From assembly GCA_009781515.1 (NCBI GenBank), contig WQXY01000001.1, positions 162,789 through 226,788 on the forward strand: a stretch of DNA of 64,000 bases, read 5' to 3'. Every line of letters starts with the position of its first letter. Position 1 is the stretch's first letter. The DNA comes from Oscillospiraceae bacterium. GTDB taxonomy: Bacteria > Bacillota > Clostridia > Oscillospirales > Oscillospiraceae. A program made the position numbers and the translations under genes. Below the pieces are notes generated by a model that worked only from the letters and a program-made list of their open reading frames with translations, was not told the origin of the DNA and made no database searches. This document shows positions 1 to 8,238 of the stretch, piece by piece.

Positions 1-1
1 C

Positions 2-1606
2 AAAATACTCACAGGCAGGCGGGACGGATTTTCCAATCTGCGCGGTCTTGGCGGTATATCCGGCTTTCCAAATCCCGATGAAAGTGAGCATGATGCATTT
101 GTTTCGGGACATGCCTCAACATCCGTATCTGTTGCGCTCGGTATGGCAAGGGCGAGCGTTGCACTTGGCGAGGATTATTCGGTTATAGCACTCATCGGTG
201 ACGGAGCGCTCACGGGCGGGCTTGCATATGAGGGGCTGATTGACGCGGGGCATAGCGGTGTGCCGCTTATAGTAATTCTAAACGATAATGAAATGTCGAT
301 TACGGAAAATGTCGGAGGACTGTCAAATCATCTTGCACGTCTTCGTGTACGTCCGTACTATCTCACATTTAAGAAAATTTACAGGAAAACAATTGCAAAA
401 ATCCCCTTAGTCGGCAAAGGGGTGACGAAGTTCTTCCGCAGGATTAAGGGTCTTTTCAGGTCATCTATTTTACCGTCAAGTATGTTTGAAAATATGGGCT
501 TTACATATTTCGGGCCCGCAGACGGGCATAATATTAAAGAGGTTTGCAGGCTGCTCAAGGTTGCACGAGACATGAAAAAACCGATTATTATCCACCTCAA
601 AACAACCAAAGGAAAAGGATATAAATTTGCAGAGGAAAAGCCCGAGATTTATCACGGTGTGCCATGCTTTAACATAGGCAACGGCGAGCCGACGCAAGCG
701 CCGTCAAAAACCTTTGCTTCGGCATTTGGCGACACGGTGCTCGAGCTTGCCAAAAAGGATAAAAAAATATTAACAGTTACTGCTGCTATGCAGTCGGGGA
801 CAGGTCTTGACGAGTTTGCAGGAGCACTTCCGAAGCAGTTTTTTGATGTCGGCATTGCGGAGGGTCATGCTGTTGCAATGGCGGGCGCTCTCGCTAAGCA
901 GGGAATGCTGCCTGTGTGTGCAATTTATGCAACTTTTATACAACGTGCGTATGATATGGTGTTTCACGATGTTTGCCTTTCAAATTTGCATGTTGTGTTT
1001 GCTGTTGACCGTGCAGGGCTTGTTGCCGACGACGGGCCTACACATCAAGGTATATTTGATGTCGGAATTTTCCTGCAAATGCCGAATATGACGGTTTTGT
1101 GCCCGTCGGGTATTTCAGAAATGAAGCATATGTTAAAATATGCAATCTATGATGTTAAAGGTCCTGTTGCTATACGATACCCGCGCGGGGGATGTGAGTG
1201 CTACGTGACGCAGGGTGCTCCTTACGAGCCTATGCTGCTTAAGGAGGGCAAGGAAATTGCAATTCTTACTTACGGCAGGCTCACGGAAAATGTTATGGAA
1301 GCAGCGGAGCTTCTCAGTGAGCAGGGGACAATGGTTTCGGTAATTAAACTGACACAAATCAGCGGTGATTTGATGAGCGACCTATCGGATAAACTTAAAG
1401 ACATCAGCAGGCTTTATGTTGTTGAAGAATGTGTCGAAGCGGGTTCGGTGGCACAAAAGCTTGCTCTTGAAATTTCTGCTTCCGATTTAAGCATACAGGT
1501 GATGCCGATAAATCTCGGCAATCAAATAGCTCCTCCGGCAACTGCAGAGGAGCTGATGAGCATGTATGGCTTGGACGCAAAGGGGATTGCCGAGCGGGTG
1601 TTATAA
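2..1606 (+). CDS. dxs: 1-deoxy-D-xylulose-5-phosphate synthase, 5' end outside window
   Basis: This enzyme condenses pyruvate and glyceraldehyde 3-phosphate with thiamine diphosphate, the first step of the MEP isoprenoid pathway. The reading frame is open from base 2, where the translation already reads KILTGRRDGFSNLRGL, a conserved Dxs segment, so the gene starts upstream. About 534 codons are visible; family members have about 620, so roughly 90 residues are missing. The GDGALTGG and NDNEMSI segments form the cofactor site, followed by the transketolase pyrimidine and C-terminal domains. Its stop overlaps the stop of the convergent cheV-like gene by six bases. Three other MEP genes (ispH, ispD, ispF) lie elsewhere in the window, unlinked to it. 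Confidence 0.97.
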   Translation, partial: KILTGRRDGFSNLRGLGGISGFPNPDESEHDAFVSGHASTSVSVALGMARASVALGEDYSVIALIGDGALTGGLAYEGLIDAGHSGVPLIVILNDNEMSITENVGGLSNHLARLRVRPYYLTFKKIYRKTIAKIPLVGKGVTKFFRRIKGLFRSSILPSSMFENMGFTYFGPADGHNIKEVCRLLKVARDMKKPIIIHLKTTKGKGYKFAEEKPEIYHGVPCFNIGNGEPTQAPSKTFASAFGDTVLELAKKDKKILTVTAAMQSGTGLDEFAGALPKQFFDVGIAEGHAVAMAGALAKQGMLPVCAIYATFIQRAYDMVFHDVCLSNLHVVFAVDRAGLVADDGPTHQGIFDVGIFLQMPNMTVLCPSGISEMKHMLKYAIYDVKGPVAIRYPRGGCECYVTQGAPYEPMLLKEGKEIAILTYGRLTENVMEAAELLSEQGTMVSVIKLTQISGDLMSDLSDKLKDISRLYVVEECVEAGSVAQKLALEISASDLSIQVMPINLGNQIAPPATAEELMSMYGLDAKGIAERVL

Positions 1607-2518
1607 TATCCATTCGTCGATTGTGCCGACGAGTTTGCCGATTTGCGGCTTTGACAGATGAGCGTTGACGCCGATTTTTTCGCCGTTTTGTTTTTGAGCG
1701 TCGTCTATAAGACTTGAAAATACTATGACGGGTACTTTGAGGAGTACATCGTCATTTTTTATCAGCTTGGTCAGGTGGTGCCCGTCCATTCTGGGCATTT
1801 CGATGTCAGTTATAACAATTGTAACTTTCTTTTCTATCGGTGTGATGTTTTCAAGACATTGTTCCTTGCATTTTTGCAAATAATCCCAAGCATCCTGTCC
1901 GTTGTCAAACTCGGTGATGTTTGTGTAGCCTGCTGCTTGCAGTGATTGCAATAACATTCTTCTTAAAAATACAGAGTCTTCGACAATCACAATGGGTTTT
2001 GAGCACTCTTCGCGCTCTCCCATTCTGTGAACTTCTGAAATTTGAAGCCCTGTTTCGGGATTGATGTCGTAGAGCACTTTTTCAAAGTCTATAATTGTAA
2101 TAATTCTGCCGTCGATTTTTGTGGTGCCTGTGATAACACTGTCGTTATTGCCGTATATTATTGAAGACGGCCTTTCAACGTCGCTCCATTTAATGCTGCG
2201 CATACCCTCAACCGTGTGCACAAGAAATGCAGCGTTTGTGTTTTCGAAGTTTGTGAGCATAAACATGTTGTTTTCCGGATTTTCGCTTTCGGCAAGTGCC
2301 ATATAACGCGGCAGGTTAATAATTGTAATGAGCTTGCCGCGTGGCTTAAATACTCCGTCAATACAAGGGTGAGAGAGTGTCATTGGTGTGATTTTTGAGG
2401 CGCGCATGATTTCCGTGACCTTTGCCACGTTAATTCCAAAAGAGTCGCCTGCCATAGTGAACTCCATGAGTTCAAGAACACTTGTCTCTTCAACTTGCCT
2501 CGATACTGAGTTTCTCAT
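1601..2518 (-). CDS. cheV: CheV-like chemotaxis coupling protein (CheW domain plus response regulator)
   Basis: The 305-residue product has an N-terminal CheW-like domain (about residues 10-160) and a C-terminal receiver domain (about 180-305). The receiver carries the acidic pair in IVIVEDS, the phospho-acceptor Asp in VITDIEMPRMDG and the conserved Lys in HLSKPQ. CheV proteins couple chemoreceptors to CheA and take part in adaptation. I chose the ATG at 2518 rather than one five codons upstream, because the GGAGG ribosome binding site lies inside those upstream codons. No other chemotaxis gene is in the window, so its partners must be encoded elsewhere. It is convergent with dxs. Confidence 0.88.
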   Translation of the reverse strand: MRNSVSRQVEETSVLELMEFTMAGDSFGINVAKVTEIMRASKITPMTLSHPCIDGVFKPRGKLITIINLPRYMALAESENPENNMFMLTNFENTNAAFLVHTVEGMRSIKWSDVERPSSIIYGNNDSVITGTTKIDGRIITIIDFEKVLYDINPETGLQISEVHRMGEREECSKPIVIVEDSVFLRRMLLQSLQAAGYTNITEFDNGQDAWDYLQKCKEQCLENITPIEKKVTIVITDIEMPRMDGHHLTKLIKNDDVLLKVPVIVFSSLIDDAQKQNGEKIGVNAHLSKPQIGKLVGTIDEWIL

Positions 2519-2552
2519 AACATTAACCTCCATATAATGGTAGTCCGATAAA

Positions 2553-2581
2553 AATCTATCACATTTTGATTAAACTTGCAA
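2553..2581 (-). promoter_or_regulatory. Candidate sigma-A promoter for the cheV-like gene
   Basis: On the minus strand, TTGCAA (2576-2581) and TAGATT (2553-2558) are separated by 17 bases and lie about 35 bases before the start codon. The -10 matches consensus at four of six positions. It is back to back with the promoter of the next gene. Confidence 0.45.
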
Positions 2582-2600
2582 GTCGCTAAATGAGCGAAAT

Positions 2601-2629
2601 TTGACCAAACTCAAAAAATATGCTAAAAT
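2601..2629 (+). promoter_or_regulatory. Candidate sigma-A promoter for the putative glycoside hydrolase
   Basis: TTGACC (2601-2606) and TAAAAT (2624-2629) are separated by exactly 17 bases. The predicted transcript start is near 2636, giving a leader of about 36 bases before the TAGGAG ribosome binding site and the ATG at 2672. Confidence 0.65.
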
Positions 2630-2671
2630 AAGCCCCACTTCCGCTTAGTGGTCTAAATAGGAGTAACATTT

Positions 2672-4021
2672 ATGTTTGGTTATGAGCGAAGAAGCAGCAG
2701 AAAAAAAAGAAACAGTTTTTTCAGAAGACTACCTAAGTTTTCTGTTATTCTTGTTTCCTGTTATGTAATTATAGCGGCAATTTTCTTTGCTTACGGCATG
2801 TCTGAGGGTCCGGGGCGGATTTATCCGTCAGGTACTCCGACGCCGCCTGTGGAAGCCCCTTCTCCCTCGCCGACAGTCCGTCCTCCGCCGACCGTTGACC
2901 CGAACGCAAGCGCTCCGCATGTGTCGCTGCCTCCCGCTGTCGAGGTTAGGGGATTGTGGTATAACATTTGGTTTCCTCAAGATAATTCTCTGAGAAAATG
3001 TATCGAGTATGTTGAAGCGACAGAGCTTAATACAATAGTTATAGATATTAAAGAAGACGGCGGCCGTGTTACGTTTAGAACAGATAATGAACTGGTACCC
3101 GTGTCGTCTCAACTGTCCGACAGTCAGATGAGCAATATTTACGGCCCTACAGACTACGCCTCGCTTGATGAAATTGTTGCAGACTTAAAAGCACGCGGTA
3201 TATATACAATCGCACGTCTCGTATGCTTTAAGGATGATATATACACAAGAGATTTTCCGCAAAATGCAATTGTTAATAACAGGGGCGAGGTTTGGCGTGA
3301 CAACCGGAATGTCAGATGGCTCAATCCGCGTATCGAAGCCAACTGGACATATTTAATTGAGATTGCAAAAGAAGCGGCAAAACTCGGTTTTGATGAAATT
3401 CAGCTTGACTATGTACGTTTTCCGCTTGAGGGCAAGCTCGGTGAAATAAACTACGGCGCTGCTGCCGACGAAGCCACCAGATACCAAGTAATCAGCGAGT
3501 TTGTCGAACTTATGCGCGGGGAGCTGGCAAAGCTCGGAGTTCGTACGTCTGCCGATATCTTCGGAATTTCCGGAATTAGCGACAGAGACGCGGGGCATAT
3601 CGGTCAAAATGTGCAAATGCTGCTTCCAAGGCTTGATTTTATCAGCCCGATGATTTACCCCTCGCATTTTGCAAACAGCTCAACCGGCGGAGCAATGGGT
3701 AACGGTGTAGGGCAGACTGTTGACGGCATTTTGTTCACTCACCCCGATACGAAGCCATATGAAGTCATTTATCATTCCTTGCAGCATTTTAACCGTCATA
3801 TTGACCGCTTCAAAGAAGAAAACCCCGGTGTCGAGGTTGCTGTTATCAGACCGTTCTTACAGTATTTTACAGCGTCATACCTGCCATCCGGATATTACCT
3901 CATATATGGTCCCGATGAAATACGTGCCCAAATACAAGGTGTTTATGACGCAGGTTTTAGCGAATGGCTTTTATGGAGTAATACCAACAACTATCATTAC
4001 AGCCCCGATATTTTCCCTTAA
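2672..4021 (+). CDS. Membrane-anchored putative glycoside hydrolase (DUF4015-like TIM barrel)
   Basis: The 449-residue protein has a basic N-terminus (RRSSRKKRNSFFRR), one membrane helix at about residues 26-45, a Pro/Thr/Ser-rich linker to about residue 95, and then a barrel domain. Segments such as VRGLWYN, IVIDIKEDGG, RLVCFKDD and GFDEIQLDYVRFP match the family annotated as putative glycoside hydrolase (DUF4015). The substrate is not known to me; a cell-envelope polysaccharide is a guess from its location outside the membrane. The gene stands alone with its own promoter and converges on ilvN with a four-base overlap. Confidence 0.8.
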   Translation: MFGYERRSSRKKRNSFFRRLPKFSVILVSCYVIIAAIFFAYGMSEGPGRIYPSGTPTPPVEAPSPSPTVRPPPTVDPNASAPHVSLPPAVEVRGLWYNIWFPQDNSLRKCIEYVEATELNTIVIDIKEDGGRVTFRTDNELVPVSSQLSDSQMSNIYGPTDYASLDEIVADLKARGIYTIARLVCFKDDIYTRDFPQNAIVNNRGEVWRDNRNVRWLNPRIEANWTYLIEIAKEAAKLGFDEIQLDYVRFPLEGKLGEINYGAAADEATRYQVISEFVELMRGELAKLGVRTSADIFGISGISDRDAGHIGQNVQMLLPRLDFISPMIYPSHFANSSTGGAMGNGVGQTVDGILFTHPDTKPYEVIYHSLQHFNRHIDRFKEENPGVEVAVIRPFLQYFTASYLPSGYYLIYGPDEIRAQIQGVYDAGFSEWLLWSNTNNYHYSPDIFP

Positions 4022-4500
4022 ATTCCTTGCTTAACTGATATAAGACCGGATCGGCATACTTCGAGTATGCCGATTTCTCTTGCCTGCTCAATAAAGCGCT
4101 CGAGTTTTTCGGATGCTCCGGATATTTCGGCAGTAATGAAGTCTTCGCCAAAGTCCATGACATTGCCGGCGTAGCTATTTATCAGTTCACTTATTGTTGT
4201 CTTGCTTTCCTTACCAAGTTTTAATTTAACAAGCATATGCTCTATTGAAACTGCCGTTTCGCTATCGAGCAGCACTACCATTTTAACGTCATGGAGTTTG
4301 TTCAACTGCTCGAGAACTTGACTTCTCATGTACTCATCACCTGTGGATACAATAGTCATTCGTGAATAAGCAGGGTCTTCTGTTTCCCCGACTGCAAGGC
4401 TGTCAATATTATATCCGCGTTTTGCATATAGTCCGGCAACTCTGTTGAGTACGCCAAAATGATTTGAAACAATAATTCCGACTATAAACTTCTCTGTCAT
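4018..4500 (-). CDS. ilvN: Acetolactate synthase small (regulatory) subunit
   Basis: The 160-residue product has an N-terminal ACT domain (FIVGIIVSNHFGVLNRVAGL) followed by the C-terminal small-subunit domain. It binds the catalytic subunit and makes branched-chain amino-acid synthesis sensitive to valine. The start has a strong AGGAGG four bases upstream. It lies 59 bases downstream of ilvB on the same strand, so co-transcription is likely. The stop overlaps that of the convergent glycoside hydrolase gene. Confidence 0.95.
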   Translation of the reverse strand: MTEKFIVGIIVSNHFGVLNRVAGLYAKRGYNIDSLAVGETEDPAYSRMTIVSTGDEYMRSQVLEQLNKLHDVKMVVLLDSETAVSIEHMLVKLKLGKESKTTISELINSYAGNVMDFGEDFITAEISGASEKLERFIEQAREIGILEVCRSGLISVKQGI

Positions 4501-4559
4501 AATGCCTCCTCATGTGGTATTAGGTTGTATCGTTAGTATCTTTGTTGTATTGTTCGTCC

Positions 4560-6164
4560 CTACGATGTTTCAACAATCTCGTCAATGTCAATCTTGCACT
4601 CTATCAGATAGGGTCTGTCAAGTGGTGCTTTTTCGAGTGCGTCCTTTAGCTCGGTTATGTTATTTACCGTGCAGCCTGCGGCTCCGAATGCTTTGGCAAG
4701 TGCAGGGTAGTCTGTGTTGTTTTCAAGTGTTGTGCTTGAGTAGTGTTTATCAAAGCTTAGAGTTTGCATTTGCCGCACCATTCCCAAAGTACCGTTATTA
4801 AAGAGAATAATTGTAATCGGCAGTTTGTGTGTTACGGCTGTTTTAAGCTCTGACAGGTTCATCAAAAAGCTGCCGTCACCTGTAAAGAGGACTGTTCTTT
4901 TGCCGCCATGTGCAAGTGATGCTCCTACCCCTGCACCAAGTCCGTAGCCCATGGCTCCAAGCCCACCCGATGACAAGAGTGTTTTTGGTTTTTCAAACCT
5001 GTAGTTTTGAGCGACCCACATTTGGTGCTGTCCTACATCTGTTGTAACTACGGTATTTTCGTCATAATGCCCGTTTACCGCAGAAATAATATTTTGCGGT
5101 GTGAGGTTGTCGCTTCGCGGGCTTTCGCTTATTCTTGTCTGTTTCTTTTCGTCTATACTAAGCTGCATGTCGGAGAGTTTTTCGAGCAGGGCAGGGAGTA
5201 TGTCGCGCAGGTCGCCGCACAGGCAAACATCGGGTTGTATGTTTTTTCCGATTTCCGCGGGGTCGATATCTATGTGTATTACCGAGGTGTTTTCTGCAAA
5301 TTTCCCCGCACTGCCGGTTGCTCTGTCGGAAAATCTGACCCCGAGCGCAATTATCAAATCAGCCTCGCGCATTGCGGTGACTGCCGCCTCGGTGCCGAAC
5401 ATTCCGCTCATGCCGAGATTGTTATAATAGGATGCAGGCACCGAGCCGATACCCATAAGGCTCATGCCGATTGGTGCTCCCGTCATCTCAGAGAGCTTAA
5501 TTATCAAATCGCCTGTGTTTGTAGCTGTGACGCCTCCGCCCGAGTAGATGTACGGGCGTTTGCTTTTTTCAATGAGCGAGACTGCTTTGTCGAGCGCACT
5601 GAGGTCGCTGTGTCTTTTTGCGGGTTCGCTCAGCTTAAGGTTTGGGTCATAGTCATATGTACCCTGCTGTACATTTTTTGGAATATCAATATGCACAGGC
5701 CCTTTTCGCCCTGTGTTTGCAATTTGAAATGCCTCAGCTATAATCCATTGCAGGTGGCATATATCTTTTACTATATAGCTATGCTTAACAATCGGCAGTG
5801 TGCAGCCGACTATGTCGATATCTTGAAAGGAGTCTTGTCCGAGCATTGGGACGGAAACGTTTCCCGTTATAAAAATAACTGCTACAGAGTCGAGATATGC
5901 CGCAGCAATGCCTGTTACAAGGTTTGTTGCCCCCGGTCCGCCTGTTGCAAGCACCACAGAGGGTTTGTCCGTTATACGTGCATAAGCGTTTGCAGCAAAT
6001 GCGGCTCCTTGCTCACTTGCAGGCAATATATGCCTGATGTTATCGGCATTTTTATACAGCTCGTCATATATGTCAATGACATAACCGCCGGGGTATCCAA
6101 ACACTGTGTCGACACCCTGCCTCATCAATTCTTTAATTAATATATCTGCACCTGTTATTTTCAT
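4560..6164 (-). CDS. ilvB: Acetolactate synthase large (catalytic) subunit
   Basis: This thiamine diphosphate enzyme makes acetolactate or acetohydroxybutyrate for valine, leucine and isoleucine synthesis. The 534 residues contain the N-terminal catalytic Glu (ILPASEQGAAF), a central domain and the C-terminal cofactor motif GDGSFLMNLSEL ending near ILFNNG. I place the start at the ATG at 6164 because MKITGADIL matches where family members begin. An in-frame ATG 14 codons upstream would add residues overlapping promoter-like DNA. There is no visible ribosome binding site before 6164, and the start may be leaderless. Confidence 0.95.
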   Translation of the reverse strand: MKITGADILIKELMRQGVDTVFGYPGGYVIDIYDELYKNADNIRHILPASEQGAAFAANAYARITDKPSVVLATGGPGATNLVTGIAAAYLDSVAVIFITGNVSVPMLGQDSFQDIDIVGCTLPIVKHSYIVKDICHLQWIIAEAFQIANTGRKGPVHIDIPKNVQQGTYDYDPNLKLSEPAKRHSDLSALDKAVSLIEKSKRPYIYSGGGVTATNTGDLIIKLSEMTGAPIGMSLMGIGSVPASYYNNLGMSGMFGTEAAVTAMREADLIIALGVRFSDRATGSAGKFAENTSVIHIDIDPAEIGKNIQPDVCLCGDLRDILPALLEKLSDMQLSIDEKKQTRISESPRSDNLTPQNIISAVNGHYDENTVVTTDVGQHQMWVAQNYRFEKPKTLLSSGGLGAMGYGLGAGVGASLAHGGKRTVLFTGDGSFLMNLSELKTAVTHKLPITIILFNNGTLGMVRQMQTLSFDKHYSSTTLENNTDYPALAKAFGAAGCTVNNITELKDALEKAPLDRPYLIECKIDIDEIVETS

Positions 6165-6171
6165 GTTAATA

Positions 6172-6200
6172 AAATTAACACATGTAGTAATAGCTGTCAA
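6172..6200 (-). promoter_or_regulatory. Candidate leaderless promoter for ilvB
   Basis: On the minus strand, TTGACA (6195-6200), a 17-base spacer and TAATTT (6172-6177) are followed by only seven bases before the ATG at 6164. Transcription would therefore begin at or beside the start codon. This agrees with the absence of a Shine-Dalgarno sequence. No attenuator or T-box leader fits in this space. Confidence 0.5.
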
Positions 6201-6218
6201 ATACATTAGGTGCTATGA

Positions 6219-6317
6219 CGTCATTGCGAGGAGCCATTTATGGCGACGTGGCAATCCAGACTACTGCGTTACAATTAAATGCATTTTCTGGATCGCCACG
6301 CTTCGCTCGCGATGACG
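6219..6317. repeat. MITE-like palindromic repeat, about 99 bp
   Basis: The element has terminal inverted repeats CGTCATTGCGAG (6219-6230) and CTCGCGATGACG (6306-6317), with one mismatch. A second inner inverted pair is CGTGGCAATCCAG (near 6248-6260) and CTGGATCGCCACG (near 6288-6300). The left arm also holds a small hairpin, GCCATTTATGGC. The GTCATTGCGAG type of end is common in non-coding mobile repeats of many bacterial phyla. No coding capacity is seen. It fills most of the gap between the divergent ilvB and phosphopantetheinyl transferase genes. Confidence 0.75.
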
Positions 6318-6329
6318 AGGATTTTATGC

Positions 6330-6335
6330 TATACT
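6330..6335 (+). promoter_or_regulatory. Candidate -10 box of the phosphopantetheinyl transferase gene
   Basis: TATACT lies six bases before the ATG at 6342, the spacing expected for a leaderless transcript. No purine-rich ribosome binding site is present. A -35 element is not obvious and would fall in the right end of the MITE. Confidence 0.35.
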
Positions 6336-6341
6336 ACTCTT

Positions 6342-6941
6342 ATGTTATATGTTTTTGATGAGTTTGATAGCTTGGATAGTAATTTTTTGATGTGCTGTGA
6401 TACGCTTTTGTCACAAGAACGCAAAGATAAGGTTCAAAGGCTTAAATCAAAGCAAGGCAAAATACAATCTGCTGCTGCTTATCTGCTTTTACGTTATGCT
6501 TTGTGTGAAGAATTTGGTATAGATGAAGCTGTGAATTTTGAGTATAATGAGTATGGTAAGCCGTTGCTTCAAGGTTATGCACATATTCATTTTAACTTAA
6601 GTCACTGCAAATCCGCTGTCGCTTGTGTTTTGTCGGATAGCGAGGTTGGTGTTGATGTGCAGGAAATAAGACCTGTTTCCGATAAACTCAAAAAACGGGT
6701 GCTCACAAATGAGGAATGGGAGATGTATTGCAATATAGCACTGCAGCCTGAATACTTTACTAAAATATGGACAATAAAAGAAGCATATGCAAAAAAATCG
6801 GGACAGGGGATTAGCAGCGATTTTTCAAAGATAAATTCAAATGACATTACCGATATAACGGTTTTTCAAAATAAGGATTACTACTGCAGTGTTACAAAAA
6901 AAGACTGTAGTATAAAGAAAGGGTTTTTATATGAACGATAG
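6342..6941 (+). CDS. Sfp-type 4'-phosphopantetheinyl transferase
   Basis: The enzyme would move the phosphopantetheine arm from coenzyme A to a carrier-protein serine. The 199-residue product has the family motifs HFNLSHC, GVDVQEI and WTIKEAYAKKSG, which hold the magnesium and CoA ligands. The start at 6342 gives the normal N-terminus; an earlier in-frame ATG at 6279 would translate MITE sequence and is rejected. The gene overlaps the DNA ligase gene by 11 bases, so the two are probably coupled. No polyketide or peptide synthetase is in the window, so its carrier-protein target is unknown. Confidence 0.88.
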   Translation: MLYVFDEFDSLDSNFLMCCDTLLSQERKDKVQRLKSKQGKIQSAAAYLLLRYALCEEFGIDEAVNFEYNEYGKPLLQGYAHIHFNLSHCKSAVACVLSDSEVGVDVQEIRPVSDKLKKRVLTNEEWEMYCNIALQPEYFTKIWTIKEAYAKKSGQGISSDFSKINSNDITDITVFQNKDYYCSVTKKDCSIKKGFLYER

Positions 6942-8220
6942 GGATGTAAAGGATATTTTTGAGCAGATTATGCAGACTGCTTCGAGTCTTGCCAAGCGGG
7001 ATATTCTTGTGGAAAACAGCGGGGATGAGCATTTTACCCGGATGATTAACTATTTGCTCAATCCATACTTAATAACAGGTATTTCGGAAAAGAAAGTGTC
7101 AAAGGTTACAGACAAACAAGCAACCGAAAGCTTCGGTACATTTTTTGACCTCATGGAGTATATCCTAAAAAACAATACAGGCAGTGATGAGGTTATTTCT
7201 AATATTACAGCCTTTCTTGATGAGCAGGAAAACGATATGAGGGAGTTTTATGCTTCTATAATCACAAAGAGCCTGCGGCTTGGTTGCGATATAAAGTCGA
7301 TTAATAAGGCATTCGGTAAGGAATTCATTCCGCAGTGGGAAGTTCAGCAGTCGTATAGTATCGAAAAGTCTCCTCTTAAGGAAAATGAGTGGTTCTCATT
7401 GTCTGAGAAACTAAACGGAGTGCGGGGGACTTACATCAGCGGCAAGCTCATGAGCCGTCAGGGAAAAGAGTTCACAGGCCTCGAGCATATAATATCCGAC
7501 ATTAATCGTCTTTTTACGGATGCAACAGGTGTTGTGCTTGACGGGGAGCTTGTGCGGGTAAACAGCGAGGGGTTGTCGGATAATGAGAATTTTAGGATTG
7601 GAACGGGGCTGCTCAGCAGTGATGACGGCGATAAAAGCTGCTTGCAGCTTGTGATTTTTGACGCGCTGCCGATAGAGGAGTTTAAGAATGGGGAAAGCAC
7701 CAAGACCTATAAGGAGCGTCTTGAAGACATTAACGGGCTGCGCGAGAAAATCAGGGAGCTTGCGCTGGGGGCGGTTAAAACTGTTGATGTGTTATATACG
7801 GGAACAGACGCTTCAAAAATTGACTTTTATCTCGATAAAATGGTAAGCCTTGACAAAGAGGGCTTAATGCTCAATCGTGACAGTAAGTATTATGTCAAAA
7901 GGCATAACGGAATTCTCAAGGTCAAGCGGTTTTATACAGTTGATTTAATAGTAACGGCACTTGAGGAAGGCTCGGGCAGGCTCTCGGGCAGGCTTGGTGC
8001 GTTTGTTGTCGACTATAAGGGGAACGCTCTTAATGTCGGCTCGGGAATGACAGATGAGCAAAGAGCGGAGTTTTGGCAAAAGCAAAATGAGCTTGTGGGC
8101 AGAGTCATTGAGGTTAAATATAAAGAAGAAAGCTCAGATAAAAAAACAGGACTGAGCAGCTTGCAGTTTCCGATATTTGTATCTTTGCGTGAAGAGGGTA
8201 AGGAAGAAAGTTATCACTAA
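6931..8220 (+). CDS. ATP-dependent DNA ligase
   Basis: The 429-residue product has an N-terminal helical region (about 1-140) resembling the DNA-binding part of ligases, then the nucleotidyltransferase core. Motif I is EKLNGVRG, with the Lys that takes AMP. Motif Ia is SRQGKEF, motif III VLDGELV, motif IV EGLMLNRD and motif V LKVKRF. A C-terminal OB-fold follows (GAFVVDYKGN to the end). Bacteria normally replicate with NAD-dependent LigA, so this ATP-type enzyme is probably accessory and for repair. It lies between the phosphopantetheinyl transferase and a UvrC-like nuclease, 18 bases before the latter, which suggests a repair pair. Confidence 0.85.
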   Translation: MNDRDVKDIFEQIMQTASSLAKRDILVENSGDEHFTRMINYLLNPYLITGISEKKVSKVTDKQATESFGTFFDLMEYILKNNTGSDEVISNITAFLDEQENDMREFYASIITKSLRLGCDIKSINKAFGKEFIPQWEVQQSYSIEKSPLKENEWFSLSEKLNGVRGTYISGKLMSRQGKEFTGLEHIISDINRLFTDATGVVLDGELVRVNSEGLSDNENFRIGTGLLSSDDGDKSCLQLVIFDALPIEEFKNGESTKTYKERLEDINGLREKIRELALGAVKTVDVLYTGTDASKIDFYLDKMVSLDKEGLMLNRDSKYYVKRHNGILKVKRFYTVDLIVTALEEGSGRLSGRLGAFVVDYKGNALNVGSGMTDEQRAEFWQKQNELVGRVIEVKYKEESSDKKTGLSSLQFPIFVSLREEGKEESYH

Positions 8221-8238
8221 CAAAGGAATTACTAATTT

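Noticed and set aside
5007..6140. 377-codon open frame on the plus strand
   Set aside because: It is fully antisense to ilvB, its Cys/Tyr/Val-rich translation has no domain, and ilvB is certain. It is a codon-usage shadow.
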